Origin: Ochotona curzoniae
Taxonomy: Eukaryota > Chordata > Mammalia > Lagomorpha > Ochotonidae
Direction: 5' to 3'
Length of the DNA: 64,000 bases
Assembly: GCF_017591425.1 (NCBI RefSeq)
Contig: NW_024466599.1
Span: 76,922,501 to 76,986,500 of the forward strand
Positions 11,400 to 23,480 of the stretch are shown here, one piece after another. Positions within the stretch are counted from its first letter, which is position 1, and the number at the start of each line of letters is the position of its first letter. A program made the translations under genes and the position numbers. The notes below the pieces were generated by a model. It saw only the letters and a list, made by a program, of their open reading frames with translations. It ran no database searches and was not told the DNA's origin.

Positions 11400-12075
11400 A
11401 CTCAATCACAAAATTGAATACTAGTTGTGGTGAATCCCCACTGCTCTGACATGGCCCAGGAGCTGTCCTCAGGTGAGTGGCCCTAAGTCCCGCCACCAGC
11501 ATCCTCTTCGCCAATGCGAGGTTCCCTTTCCACTGACAGATTCACCTGGTCCTGTCCTGTTTGACCTTCACAGGCAACATGATGGGCCTCGAATGATTCC
11601 AAAAGAGTCCATTAGCCAGCTTAGCCTTTAGTTTCTGTGCCAGGAAACGAGCTTAGAGGAGACATTTCCTAGTACCTAATGTTCAATTACTCGTGCACGC
11701 AGTTGGAACGCACAAATTGAAATGTGCCAGGATTTGTTTAATTGGGGGCACAACAGATACAATTGAATTGTTTCCTCAACTTCATGGCCTCTGTTTTTGG
11801 AAAGCAAGAAGTGAATAAATAACTACGTGCAGAGAGGCTGTGTAAAATCCTTGGGGAGGTTTACCCCATCGTTTAATTATGAGCCTTTCGGCACAGCTTT
11901 CTGTGTCAGCCTTGGAATCCTGAATTACATTATGGCGGCAACAAGAGTTCTTTTCTCTTTAATTAAGTTTACTTTTCCATTTAGAGCTCATCACACTGAC
12001 AGATGCTTTAATTCATTCGGAGGCATGCCTTTCATTTTGCATGTATTTCCTTCTGGGTTCTGGAAGCTTGTAATT
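11400..12075. promoter_or_regulatory. Candidate conserved non-coding element (possible enhancer)
   Basis: A repeat-free block with a texture unlike its neighbours. Intact CpGs (CTCGTGCACGCAG at 11690, TATGGCGGCAACAAG at 11931) sit among many homeodomain-type ATTA/TAAT cores (CAATTACTCG, GTTTAATTGGG, GTTTAATTATGAG, CTTTAATTAAG, GCTTTAATTCATTC) and E-box-like words. No long open frame fits an exon. This mix is typical of deeply conserved vertebrate enhancers, but I have no alignment, so conservation itself is inferred. Confidence 0.35.
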
Positions 12076-12824
12076 AAAAAAAAAAACTGTCCAAGGTGGA
12101 TATCCCCTCCCCTCCCCCCCCACACACATTGAAAAATGCCTAGGGAAATATCAGAAAGTCAGATTGGGTTGGGGACTATTCCCATACGGGGACTAGAGTA
12201 GACTGTTCTAAGATGCTCACTCGTTACTGTCACTTATTTCCTTCTGGTACCATATGTTACAAGAGGATTTTTTGAAGAAAAAAAAAAAAGACTGTCTGAA
12301 AAATGGAATAAGTCAAGCTTGTGTTGATGCAGGAGAATTGTGAAATTACACACAATATACATTGCCCCTGAACTCTTTAAAGACTCCTTGTGCAAGCAAT
12401 TAGGCTGAAAAGTCAAGTCCCTGTCAAAATGAATAAAGGACCGAGACCTTTAAAAGTAGACAAGGTATTTACTCTTGCCAGAAGCTGCCTGTAATCGCAT
12501 TGGCATTTTTTAAAAAAATATAAGCCATGAGTTAGTCAAACAAGAATATACATATCTGCCACCCACCCCAATGACTTTGTCCTTGTCTCTGATTGGCTGT
12601 TGTCTCAGCCTCTGATTGTTTGTATACCAGTTTTCTGACTGATTGTTAGCTGTTATTCTGCTTAACCCCTAATTTGGCTACATTTAGATAGCCACCGGGT
12701 GTATGAGACTTAGCTCTGACAAGTTCCCCGGAACAGTTCCTCATTAGGAGATGGATGCTACAGCAGGAAGATTCTCATTTAAATAAATACTAGTTTGGTC
12801 ACTGTCCCTGTATACGTACAAATT
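12076..12824. other. Unassigned sequence
   Basis: Contains a C-rich run (12106-12122) and an A13 run (12279-12290). No gene or repeat family recognised. Confidence 0.4.
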
Positions 12825-13668
12825 CTACATGAGACAAGAACCAAGATTGTCTCCATCATCCCACAAACATTGTATGCCTGGCAGAATAAATTGCTCAGTT
12901 CTCCCAGCCAAGCATTGGCAGCAAGTGTCTGGGGCAGGGGAGACATCAAGGTGGGCTATGTCAGTCAATAGACCATGGAAGCAACACAATCAACAGTGTC
13001 TCAGAACTATCAAAATCACCTGGCTGGGCTAGCGTGGTAGATTAGCAGCTAAAGTCCTGGTCTTGCATGTGCAGAGATCCCATATGGCTACTGGTTCTAA
13101 TCCCAGTGGCCCTGCTTCCCATCCAGCTCCCTGCTTGTGGCCTGGGAAAGCAAGAGAAGACAGTCCAAACTCCTGGGACCCTGCACCCATGTGTGAGACC
13201 TGGAAGAGGCTCCTGGTTCCTGGCTTTGGACTGGCTCAGCTCCAGCTGTTGCAGCCACTTGGGAGTGAATTAACAAACAGAAGATATTTCTCTCCGTCTC
13301 TCCTTCTCTCTGTATACCTGAAATTCCAGTAAAAATAAAATAAATCTTTGGAAAAAAACAAAACACTTTAGCAGTGCCTTTGGAACATGCTTCACATCAG
13401 GGACCATGGAATGACACTGGGTGGTTGTTCCCCATCCCCGGGTACTGATGCGGTTGGACTGCTGGGAGCTGCCTTCTCCCCTTGTCTCCCCACTTTCCCC
13501 AGATAGAATAAAGGACATGGGAAAGAGTTGTCTCATTCACTTCCCCCATTCCTTGACCCTCCTTGACCTTCCTTACCCGAATCAAAGGTTCACATGGCCG
13601 TGTATTCTTCTTAACTATGTAAACACCATGAAAAATAAAATAAACTTATTATTACAAAAATTGTTATG
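12825..13668 (+). repeat. Composite element, 3' section only (copy 3), split by a SINE
   Basis: Only the non-repeated 3' section is present: GCATTGGCAGCAAGTG (12912), GTGGGCTATGTCAGTCAATA (12951), TGTCTCAGAACTATCAAAAT (12998). After the inserted SINE it resumes with GTTGTTCCCCATCCCC and GGGAGCTGCCTTC, ending at AACTATGTAAACACC and an A-rich tail (13632-13645). The tandem array is absent, so the copy is 5'-truncated, as expected of L1-type reverse transcription. Confidence 0.65.
13022..13360 (+). mobile_element. C-type SINE inserted in composite copy 3
   Basis: The full element runs from the head GGGCTAGCGTGGTAGATTAG to the tail CAGTAAAAATAAAATAAATC. It lies between two halves of the 3' section of the composite element, so it is the younger of the two insertions. 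The flanking duplication is unclear. Confidence 0.88.
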
Positions 13669-13683
13669 CTTGCTTGTATTTCT

Positions 13684-14014
13684 TTCTTTTTTTAAGATTT
13701 ATTTTTATTATTTTTTTATTGGAAAGGCGGATATACAGAGAGAAGAGACAGAGAGGAAGATCTTCCGTCCGATGATTCACTTCCTTAGTGAGCGCAATGG
13801 CCGATACTATGCCGATCCGAAGCCAGGAGCCTCGTCCGGGTCTCCCACGCGGGTGCAGGGTCCCAAAGCCTTGGGCCGTCCTCGACTGCTTTCCCAGGCC
13901 ACAGGCAGGGAGCTGGAAGGGAAACGGGGCCTCAGGGATAGAACCGGCTCCCCTATGGGATCCCGGGTGTGCAAGGCGAGGACCTAACCACTTGTGCCAC
14001 CGCACCGGGCCCCT
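13684..14014 (-). mobile_element. Young C-type SINE with target-site duplication
   Basis: Near-intact CpGs and the young head (complement of GCACAAGTGGTTAGGTCC). A 15-base duplication with one mismatch flanks it: CTTGCTTGTATTTCT at 13669-13683 and CTTGCTCGTATTTCT at 15 bases from 14015. It landed directly beyond the A-rich tail of composite copy 3. Confidence 0.93.
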
Positions 14015-14029
14015 CTTGCTCGTATTTCT

Positions 14030-14559
14030 AAAACAAGACCAAAAAGGAAAATAAACAGAGACAAAAAACCACTTTTGGATAAAAGTAACTTTCTCTTCAA
14101 ATTCCATTTTCACTTAACTTTTGAAGCACTCTTCCATTGGGATCTTTTTGTGTGTTTATCATAAGTCCTGCCTAGCATGTATTACTGTCCCTATTTAGCA
14201 GATAAGAATATTGAGGCTGAAAGTTCAAGATTCCCTATTTCATTCATGGTGGACATTGAATAAAAACACAGATCTGTGTCATCCCAAAGCTGTTGAACCT
14301 GTCCTACACATCATCTCATTTGCCTCCTTTGTTTTAGAGGTATTAAGCACATGTATTTTTCATTGAAGAAAAGATGACCGGTGCATATAATATGAGGTAT
14401 GGTTTAACCTATGTTGAACATTGTCTAAATTAACCTTAAAGCTGGGTGACTACAGGATGATAGCTGAACAAGTGATTTCTTTAAATGCACTGTGGGAGGT
14501 CAGAGCATAAATTGCCAGTTCCAGGACCGCCAACAGAGTTAAGATCTTGCCTATCAAGA
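14030..14559. other. Unassigned sequence
   Basis: No gene or recognisable repeat; ordinary AT-rich DNA. Confidence 0.4.
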
Positions 14560-15185
14560 CCGATTACTTGGATAATTCTACTCTGTGGTATACTACTGAG
14601 TCATTAAAAAGAATGAAATTCTACCATTTGCAATCAAATGATCACAACTAGAGACAATTATACTCAATAAGTCAGTCCCAAAAGGACAAATACCATAGTT
14701 TCTCTCTGATACAAGGCAATCTTTATGCAAAATACAAGCTCGTTCACTAATAGTGTTTTTGCTGCAACTCATGGGTTTTGATATTTTTGTTTCAATTTTT
14801 ATTTCTTTAAAACTTTTTTTTTTCTTATTCAATTCTTCACTGACTCATAGACCATACAGTAGTATCATTCTCTCCAAGAAGGTTTTTTGTTTTCTTTTTT
14901 GTTTGCAATGAAATTTATTCATTGACACACTGGTTGTTCCGTAGCACATTATTTAACTCCCTGGTGCTGTTTTTTTTTTTTTTAACTTTATTTCTGTTGT
15001 TGATTTTTTTCATTTTAATAGGTTGTATAGTAACTGTGTAATAGAGACTATCATATCTATATGTGAAGATATAATGCAGTATGCATCTGTACTTCCCAAA
15101 TCAAAGATGGACTCCAATGAAACTGTTAAATCTATCTTGACAATAGGATGCTGCCAGGATGATGGACTTGTGACTGCTTAAAAAA
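14560..15185 (+). mobile_element. L1 3' end: last ORF2 codons plus 3' UTR
   Basis: ORF2 C-terminal text (TCATTAAAAAGAATGAAATT at 14602; CAGTCCCAAAAGGACAAATA at 14671) passes into a 3' UTR with CTGACTCATAGACCATACAG (14841), TAACTGTGTAATAGAGACTA (15030), CTTGACAATAGGATGCTG (15136) and an A-tail at 15179. It is the reference for a normal ORF2-to-3'UTR transition, against which the deleted L1 copies at 43-45 and 56.5-58.7 kb can be compared. Confidence 0.8.
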
Positions 15186-15608
15186 AACAACATAGAATGA
15201 AAAGAATGAGGATATTTTTGGCAGGCAGTAGGCAGTATTTCACTTCTTTGTTTTAAAAATTCTTATGCCTTGGTTTATCATATGTCATGGTGCTGAAATA
15301 AGAATTTATAAGTACTGTACGTGACATTAAAACTTGCAAAAAGTAAAACCCACTACTTTCTATACAGTGAAACATCCTCTGTGCCTTTTCAGAGGTGATT
15401 GTTTATAACCGGTAACAATGTTCTTTATTTTGCTATGACAGAAGCATTTAAATATGAATAATTCAAGAAAATATATTGGAAGTTTTCTAATAGCTAATGT
15501 GTCAAGCAGGCCATAATGTAATCGATTAAAAGATCAAAGTAATGTTTCCTCTGTTTGGGGGAGACGAGAGCTGTAATATTTTTTTGTTTTCTTCATTCAT
15601 TGTCTGGG

Positions 15609-15656
15609 AAGATGATGATGATGATGATGATGATGATGAAGATGATGATGATGATC
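15609..15656 (+). repeat. (GAT)n microsatellite
   Basis: About 15 GAT units with one GAA interruption. Any open frame through it simply encodes a methionine or aspartate run and is not evidence of a gene. Confidence 0.97.
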
Positions 15657-16925
15657 ATGTGCGCTCATGAAGTTTCACCTTCTTACTGCAACTTTGACAT
15701 CAATACTCAGCAACAGCCTCTTCTTCTGCCCTTAGGTGTGGACAATGTTGCAGATGACAGATCTGTCTTCCCATCTGACAAAGCCAACCACGCAAAAACT
15801 CCATCCAAAACTTTTTTAATAATATGTAATTTCCACAACTGTTGTGAAGATCCCTCATAAATTGTTGGGAAACCTAGGAGTCATGATCACACGCAGAAGT
15901 CCCAAAACAGCAGATGTAAAAACACTGATATTTATGCAAAATCATTGATGCTGTGGTGAGGAATATAATCTTATTACTGATATTAGTCCCCAGAAAATTC
16001 CACACTAAAGACATATCTGGATTAGGCAAACGCCTCTACATGGCTAACCTGGCAGTGCCAAGCATAAGAGAGCTGGGCCAGAGAAATAAACAGCACGTAT
16101 CTGTCTGCACCAGACAGAACCACACAGATGGTCAGCCAGAGACAAAAGTTGCTTAGTGTACAGACAGCACACTTTGGGTATAAAAGCCTCAGTAAACGGA
16201 AAGTGATTGCACAATTTCAGAGGAAGCCCAAGACTCTGCTATGTCCCAGTTCAGAAGCTACCCACCGAGAAGTGTGGTTTGGGCTGGATTCTGTAGAGGT
16301 ATATGGTTCCAAGGTTCAACTTGAGTACACACCCAATGTTGTAGGACACTGGGCAATGAAAGCAAGTTGAAGGAGTCTCTCAGCCTGAGCCAGAATCCAC
16401 ATCCACGCAACTGATATATGGTGTCTACATCACAGGGGATCAAAGGGAGAAGTTCCACAACGTGCCATCCTCATCATATATGCTATAATTTCTGATCAGT
16501 GTTTCCATTAAAAAATAAAGAAATAAAGGGCAAATAAACTCAGTCCATAGAAGAAGCAAGAAGCCAAAGGAAGTCTAATACTTTGATGCTAGCCAAGTAC
16601 CTTGAGTCAAGATATGACTTTAAGCCCAAAGCTAAATGAGAGATGACTCAGGAAATCAGAAATGAGGTCCTCTGTGCCACAGCGCTGACACCAGAGAATG
16701 GTGATTTAATAAAAGGAGCCAGTATAAATCTCAGTATAATCCCATCTGTAGATAGGTCTTCAAATATCTCAGTCAAAGCATACAAAAGAACAAAGTGCTA
16801 TATTTGGAAAAACATCACAGCTTTCCTAGCACCTCAAGAACATCATCTCAGAACCAGGCTTACATCCGTGAAAGATTAAGTTGAAAAAAAAATAGGTTAA
16901 ATAATATGATGGAGCAAAACTGGCC

Positions 16926-16952
16926 TGGTGACTTCACCCTGTGATGTCACCA
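16926..16952. other. Compact hairpin
   Basis: TGGTGACTTCAC and GTGATGTCACCA are reverse complements except at one position, separated by the 3-base loop CCT. The site is in unique DNA, and its right arm contains TGATGTCA, a CRE-like word. Function unknown. Confidence 0.6.
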
Positions 16953-17808
16953 AGTAGTGGGGAAAGCAATAATAAAAGGGAAAAAAATAGTAAAAGTATC
17001 AACAAAACAAAGATTCACTAACAACAAGCAACTGATAGGACAAAATTCAGAGAAAATGCTTCAATCTTTCTCAAAACACAGAGAATGGAAGTGGTGAATA
17101 TTTTCAGGTAAATATAAAAAAACCTTGGAAATAGCGCCCCCTGTAATCTCATCAGTGTCTCAGCAAAGGAATGCAAGAAGTAAAATCTAACAAGGTTAGC
17201 TGTTTCAGAGCCTGAGGGAATTCAGGCATTGGTGAAGACAAGAATTATTCCAGCCTCTGTCCATTGCAGTGAAATCCTCTGTAACTGGTTAACTGAACCC
17301 TACCAGCGGAAACTGAATCATCTCTGGAGAAGAGCTCAGAGCCCCAGCGGAAGCACCTGCAGCCTGCTGAGCTCTCCTCGGTTCTGTCTTGAGTGTAGTT
17401 TCTCAGGCCAGTATATGGCAAACACTTCTCACAGTCTGATAAACTGAAATCTCTTGCTTCAAGGAAAACAGCTGACATTGACTGCTGCACACAGACAATA
17501 CAAACTTTCAGAAAAAAAGTTAAAACTGATGAAAATGTGCACCAGCCACTGTGAGCTTGGCAGCTTCCCATGACTGAGTCTTGGCTCTTGAATTCGGTGG
17601 TGATCATAAGGAAGCTGGTTAGATCTTTGTGTATACTGGAATCAATCAACATTGGTGGACACTATATAAGTTAATAATCTGTATATTCCAAATGCTCTTT
17701 GCTTGGTAACAAAAATAAAATATGAGAAGGCACCCAAAGTACAAGATAGACCTGAAAATATATGTTAACACAACTGGAAAACCCATTATAAATGAGACGT
17801 GTTGGACC

Positions 17809-18114
17809 CAGCATGGTAGCCTAGTAGCTAAAGTACTCACCTTGAATGTGCCACAATCTCATATAGGCACCAGCTCCATATCACGTTTGCTCCACTTCCT
17901 GTCCAGCTCCCTGCTTGTGGCCTGGGAAAGCAATCGAGTATGATCCAAAGCCTTTGGGCCTTCTTGCACCCATGTGGGGGACCTGGAAGAAACTCCTGGC
18001 AGCTGGCTTCAGCTGGGCTCAGTTCCAGCTGTTGTGGCCACTTGGGGAGTGAACCAGCATATGAAAGATCTTTCTCTCTGTATACCTGCCTTTCCAATAA
18101 AAATAAATCAAAAA
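17809..18114 (+). mobile_element. C-type SINE, full length
   Basis: From CCCAGCATGGTAGCCTAGTA to TTTCCAATAAAAATAAATCA. It is of the intermediate subfamily (CTAGTAGCTAAAGTACTC head). The region around the B box is disturbed (CCAGCTCCATATCACG). Confidence 0.87.
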
Positions 18115-19208
18115 CTATCACACCTCCCTCAGTTTGGGGTATGGCATCACCAAAGAATGTCTGTGGTGAGGTAGGCAGCTAGTTCAGGATCACAAGCTTG
18201 GAAGCTACTCCCCCATCAACTAGGTGTTCTCTCCTGTCCTGCAACTCACCTATCACCTGAGAAGGGGTGGTATTGCATTGTTGTATAACCACTCCCCTCA
18301 CAGGACCCTACAAAGGCTCATGATAAGGAGGGGCTCTCTCTTGGTCATGTGCTTCTATCACTCTGGCACTCCAACCTTTGGCCTCCTCAGTACCTCTGAG
18401 GATAGGTATCCCCTATGCCCCTGTGTGTCTGTATTTCTTACCCTCTGTTTACGGCTTAGACGGGACAATGAATGTTAAAATGCTTTGCATTTCTGATTTG
18501 TGTACTATTACGAGTTCCAGAAGTGAGGCCTAACAGTAGTGGATGTGGACAGAGAAGCCAGGGAAAGGTGAATGTTTGCAGCTTTTTTGCATGTCTCTTA
18601 GGATAACTGATGTTCTTGGGGAAACTGGGACATAGGTCTTCAGCTTAATGAGTGGACTTTACGGTAATGGCCATTTGTTCTTCTTAGAGTTTCGATTTAT
18701 ATGGACTTGTGATTTGCTATTTCTAGTGAGTCTTGTTATCACCAAGCTTAGTTAATAAAGAATTCTTAATTAACCTTAGACATACCTGGTATGATCTCAC
18801 TCACACCCTGCAACAACGTCCGCCATGTTCCAAAAAGCATACTAAAATGCAACTTCCTTTTCCATTCCATATCTGAGGGAGGTGGATCTTCTTCAGAGAT
18901 TTAGATTCATATGCAATACAACGGAGAAAATGCAAACGTGAAAAACTTAATTACATTCCACTAAAGCAAGTTTAAAGGAGTTTTGGAAAATGCACAGCGG
19001 TGCTATTCTTTATATTTGTATTTTTATTTTGGAAAATGTATCTAAAATATTTGTGCTAACATGTTATATGATTTATTGCTGTATTGTGAGACTTAATAAC
19101 TATCTTTAATTTTTAATATGCTAAAAATAGTTGGACTTTAGCAGTAAAAACAAAAACAAAGGTTGTTTTTTTTTTTATTCCCACAAATTTTTAAGAGTGG
19201 CATAGACA
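18115..19208. other. Unassigned unique sequence
   Basis: 18135-18480 is GC-richer, with TATAACC (18282) and a polypyrimidine region, and could be a decayed LTR, but I found no matching second copy. The block at 18600-18790 ends in a TTAGTTAATAAAG / TTCTTAATTAACC inverted word pair. No gene. Confidence 0.4.
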
Positions 19209-19525
19209 GGGGCCAGCATACTAGCTCAACTGACTAATTCTCTACCTCCAAGTGCCAGCTTTCCAGATGAGCACAAATTTGTGTCCTAGCCACTCCACTT
19301 CCCACTAACTCCCCACTTATGTCTTGGGAAAGCAGAGAAGGATGGTCCAATATGTTGGGGTCCTTTACCTGCATGCAGAAGTGGAAAAAGCTCCTGGCTT
19401 GAGATTAGACCAATTCTAACTGTTTCAGCCATGTGAGGAATAAACCAACAGATGGAAGATCTTTCTTTGTCTCTCCTTCTCTTTGTAAATCTGCCTTTCC
19501 AATGAAAATAAATCTTAAAATTAAA
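19209..19525 (+). mobile_element. Old C-type SINE
   Basis: GGGGCCAGCATACTAGCTCA head, GACTAATTCTCTACCTCCAA (old-class box A region), tail CCAATGAAAATAAATC. About one position in four differs from the young copies. Confidence 0.8.
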
Positions 19526-19689
19526 GACTGGTAAAGTGATCTTACAATAAAAAGTTTGAGAAATTCTATCCTGTATAAAAGATGAAAACATTAATAAGAT
19601 AAAAAACATGTTATTGTAGATATGTGACAAATCAGATATGGGTTGGAATCTTCTTTATTGATTTTGGAGAAATTATTTAGAAATGGATA

Positions 19690-19845
19690 TGGGAGGGAGC
19701 AGGAGTCTGAGGTAGGGTTAAAATACTACTTAGGAAACTTACTTTCTGTATTACAGTCCTGGGTTTGAGCCTCGCTATTGGTTTCAACTTTCTGTTTACG
19801 CATACCTTGCAAAACAACAATAATGTTTCAAGTGTTGGGTCTTGA
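19690..19845 (+). mobile_element. Ancient C-type SINE fragment
   Basis: CAGTCCTGGGTTTGAGCCTC (19755) followed by TCAAGTGTTGGGTCTTGAGA (19829) retains the order of the oldest C-repeat class. Weakly supported. Confidence 0.4.
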
Positions 19846-19849
19846 GACA

Positions 19850-21800
19850 GGCAAGGATGGCCTAGGCTTTAGCATCCATTGGCAATGCATGAGAGCTAGA
19901 ACAGGGTGTGTTCCATGCACAGCTGATCTGGGGTGCAATACCCACCAATGAGGGCTAAGAGTGTGGAGTAGGCCATGCCAGGATGGGTCAAAGGACCATG
20001 CTAGCACATGCAACACCCAGGGCTTGTCAGGCCTGGTGGTACGACTCTAGAGACTCCTTTGTTGGGTTGCTTCTTTCAGTGGTGAGTACAAGAGATAAGT
20101 CTGTGGGCATGACATACTGGGTTAAGCCACAGTAATTGCTGGCATTCATGCGTGCCAGGATGGGTGTGTGCCAGGAAAAGTTAGGCCATGGAACTCATTG
20201 GGTCCCACCAGGTCAGATCTAGGATTTTGCCCAGCTGTGCTAGATAATAGGACCCATTGATGAGAGTCAGAGAATAAGTGTGGGCCAGTCAGGCTGGGCT
20301 GCAATACCTATAAGTGAATGCCAGAAGTGGAGACTGGTCATGTCAGTCTGGGCAGTAGCACCAACAGCACATGCAGGATCTGGGGCTGTGAGTGAGTTTG
20401 GTAGGCACATTTGGGAACTCCCCTGCTAGGTACAGCTCACACTGGTGAAGAGGCTAGACCAGGCTGAACTGCAGCAGCCATTGGCACATGTGTGAGCTGG
20501 GTCTTGAATGGGCAGGGCAGCATCAATACACACACACACACATTGGTGAAAGTGAGGACAGGGTGCTGGCCAGGATTGGCTATAAAATAACATGTACCAA
20601 TTCATTGAGGGCTTGGAGTAGGCTGGGCGAGGCTGCTGCACTCTCTGGCTGAGCTGGATCTGGAGGCCGGCCAGCCTGGGCCAGACTGTAGCATCTTCTG
20701 GTAAATGCCAAGATTGAATCAGGCCATCTCAGACTGGGACACAGCATCTGCAGCTACATGCAATACCCAGGGCTTGGAGTGGGCTTGGTAGAAGAACTTT
20801 GAGAGACTCCTTTACTGGGCTGTGGAGTCCACTGCTGAATATGAGAGCTAGGACTGGGAACAAGCTGGTTTGGGTGTAGTGAGAAAGGCTAATGTAGGCT
20901 ATTGCAACTGCTGATATGCAGGGGAGTCCGAATGGATGTGGGCTTGTTGAGCAAGTGCCAAGACTGCTTGCAAGTCATGTGAAGCTAGACTGCAGCTCTC
21001 CCTGTCAGGTACAAGTTTGTGTGAGATATGGGCTGAGGTAAAACTGACCAAGCTTCATTCACTGGTAGGTGTGTTGATTGGTGCAGATGCCAGACCAAAC
21101 CTGATCCTGCATTGGCAGACACATACAAGAGTCACCGCAGATAAGGTTTCTTAAGGGACTCCCTAACTGGACCACTGGACTCAAAGCGTGGCTACAGGGA
21201 AAAATCACAGGATGTGTGGTTTGACATTTGTAAGTGTATATCAGAACTAGGCCTCTTCAGTTGCTGATGTCTATGCAGTAGACAGCATATCAAGATGTAC
21301 ATGGGGACCATGATGGCCAGATGATCTAGGGCACCAAGGGACATTAACTATCTCGTTAGAGGACGGTCAGCAGAACACTTGGGTAATTCTCCTGGCCAAG
21401 TTTTGAAGCATACTTCTAGGTGAGTGAATGCACTAGTTGGACTTTGTCAGTAGACCTTGGAAAGATTTTCTTAACCTTAGCGCAACAAAACTGACAATGT
21501 CTTAGAGATATCAAAACTACTCAAGTGACATCCTTAGAATCTTCTTCCTTACGTCGAGATCTCTAGGGCATCATCAAAGGTCCTTCAATCCTGATGCTGA
21601 TGTAGTTTGACAGCAAAAATCAGCCCTCTCTACCTTCTCCCCTCTAAACACAGAAGAAAAAATAAAGAAGACTGAAACATATGTCCCACCCATCTTCTTC
21701 CATACCTGACCCTCCCCACCTTAATCTGAGGTCCACATGGGTGTGCAAACCTCTTGATTATGTAAACACTATTAAAAAGAAAATTTTTAAAATTGGAAAA
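19850..21800 (+). repeat. Composite poly(A)-tailed element (copy 4) with higher-order array
   Basis: The array spans about 19850-21130. A marker sentence (AGACTCC..TGTTGGGTTGC or a close version) recurs at about 20055, 20415 and 20805, so the 65-bp units are grouped into blocks of roughly 360-390 bp. The 3' section then follows: GGACTCAAAGCGTGG (21178), CTATGCAGTAGACAGC (21270), GTTAGAGGACGGTCAGCAG, AACTGACAATGTCTTAGAGA (21489), CTGACCCTCCCCACC (21706) and TTATGTAAACACTATTAAAA, with an A-rich end at 21770-21795. Confidence 0.65.
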
Positions 21801-22282
21801 AGTAGGAAAAAAAATCTAGTGTGTTTTCCTCGGTCTGCACGTTAATTGGAGCTATAAATATGCACCCTACTAATTCTGGATGCATCTATCTTACAGGAAG
21901 ATTAAGGATTGCAAGGATATTAATAAGCTGAATATTTGCTTCTTGGGTAAACAAACATCCTTATTTTTTTAAAAGATTAAAATTTAATTGAAGAACACTA
22001 TCCCCCTAAATGGGCAGTTACTTTTAAATGTTAGGCCATTTTCTAATCCTCAGTACATTTGCTTAAACAAAGAAAGGCCTGGAGCACAGCAGGTGGACAA
22101 AGCCCTTAGAATTCTGTGGGGAGGGAGAAGAGCAAGTTTTCCATCAACATTCCCTTTCTCCGTGATCATGAGGCTTATAATTGCATCATGAATAAATCCC
22201 ATTTATGTTACTGATGACTTCAGAATTATAATATGACAATACTCTTCTAACCTCTATTCTCTCACTGCACCCTCTACTTTCT
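21801..22282. other. Unassigned sequence, partly enhancer-like
   Basis: 21835-21960 has several TAAT/ATTA words and TATAAATATGCA, with no repeat identity. The rest is plain. No exon-like frame. Confidence 0.35.
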
Positions 22283-22560
22283 TTTTAAAAACATTAAATT
22301 TTGACAGGAGGAAAGAGAGAGAAAGATCAATTCTTCCTCTGATGGCTCTAGGCCCAAATGCCTAAAACTGCCATGGGTTAGTCAAGCTGAAGGCAAAAGC
22401 TAGGAATTGAACCCAGGTTGTCCAGCTGGGCAGCAAAAATCCAACGATTCAGGCCATTTCCTGCTACTTTGCGAGGTGCACATTAGCAAGAAGTTGGAAT
22501 GGAAAGTGGAACTTGGAAGTAAAGTACAGATACTTCAATATGGAATGTAGCTTTTCCAAG
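22283..22560 (-). mobile_element. Ancient C-type SINE
   Basis: The complement of the old-class body is readable: GAATTGAACCCAGGTTGTCC (22406) and TACTTCAATATGGAATGTAG (22530), the B-box region and start of the oldest C-repeats. The right part also contains GGTGCACATTAGCAAGAAG. Confidence 0.6.
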
Positions 22561-22624
22561 GTTAAAACACTGTGAAAAATGGTACCCTGCTCCCTTAACT
22601 TCCTTGCAGTGGTTTCTCCAGATC

Positions 22625-22985
22625 AATTACAATGACTATTTAAAAACCAAAGTGGTTTGCAACAACGTAGATAGAACTAGTTATCACACGTAAAGTGAAA
22701 TAGGCCAAGCATGGAAAAACAAGTATTAGATAATTTCTCTCATTTGTGGAATCTAAAAAATGTGATGATCTCCCAAAAATCATGTTTAATCGTGGTTACT
22801 ATCAGGGGAGAAGGGAAGAGAGAGAGAAGAAGGTTTACAAGGGTGCTAAATCAGTGTTAGATGAGTTAGTGTTAGATAGGAGTAAGAAGTTAGTTGAGGT
22901 CCTATTTATTGAAATATTACATGGCACCCATAAATAGGCACAAATTTATGTGTCCGTTCAAATATTTTTAATATAAGATATCGAA
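22625..22985 (+). mobile_element. Old L1 3' end
   Basis: AACAACGTAGATAGAACTAG (22662), GTGAAATAGGCCAAGCATGG (22695) and TTTCTCTCATTTGTGGAATC (22734) are the familiar final part of L1 ORF2, followed by a purine-rich 3' UTR (GGGGAGAAGGGAAGAG at 22805). Confidence 0.75.
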
Positions 22986-23480
22986 AATTGGAATTAAAAT
23001 GACATTTTTCAACTTCTCAAAGGACTGTAAGTGGCTTACCATTCCACTCAGGTGAATTACAATGTTCTTCCATTCTTATTCCATTTCATGTATACCTTTC
23101 CTCCGTTTTGGCTCTCACATTTACCTATCTCTGCTAACATTGCTTTCTAGCATCTTTTTCCTGATCTACCCATCTGACAATAACAAAAAGAATTGTTGGG
23201 AACCCAAATGGTTTGCTGCTGGAAGACAGAGTCAAATGCAAAAGTCCTGGAAATGGAAGACAGAAAGTTGTTGGTAATGTCTAGGGAATATAAAATTAAA
23301 GAGTAAAAAATGTTCAGTGCTAAAGTGAAATTCTTTTAAATGAACTTTAATATTTACTTGAATATAAAATATTTACTTGACTGCTGTTTGTTTATGTATC
23401 TGCCATTTACTCAACATGTGCTTTCTAAATCTTCAGCAGGTCCTGAACTGGATTGAATATATCTCTTTCAAGGTACAATG
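22986..23480. other. Unassigned sequence
   Basis: Includes a pyrimidine-rich block at 23055-23180. No gene recognised. Confidence 0.35.

Larger units (their letters stand above)
15186..17808. other. Long unique stretch, no gene seen
   Basis: About 2.6 kb without a recognised repeat family except the microsatellite at 15609-15656 and the hairpin at 16926-16952. Several open frames of 60-135 codons overlap on both strands with no shared reading direction, codon bias or splice context, so I read them as chance. Confidence 0.45.

Noticed and set aside
18135..18480. Possible solitary LTR
   Set aside because: TATA-like and pyrimidine-rich parts are present, but there is no TG..CA ends, no poly(A) signal placement and no second copy to compare.
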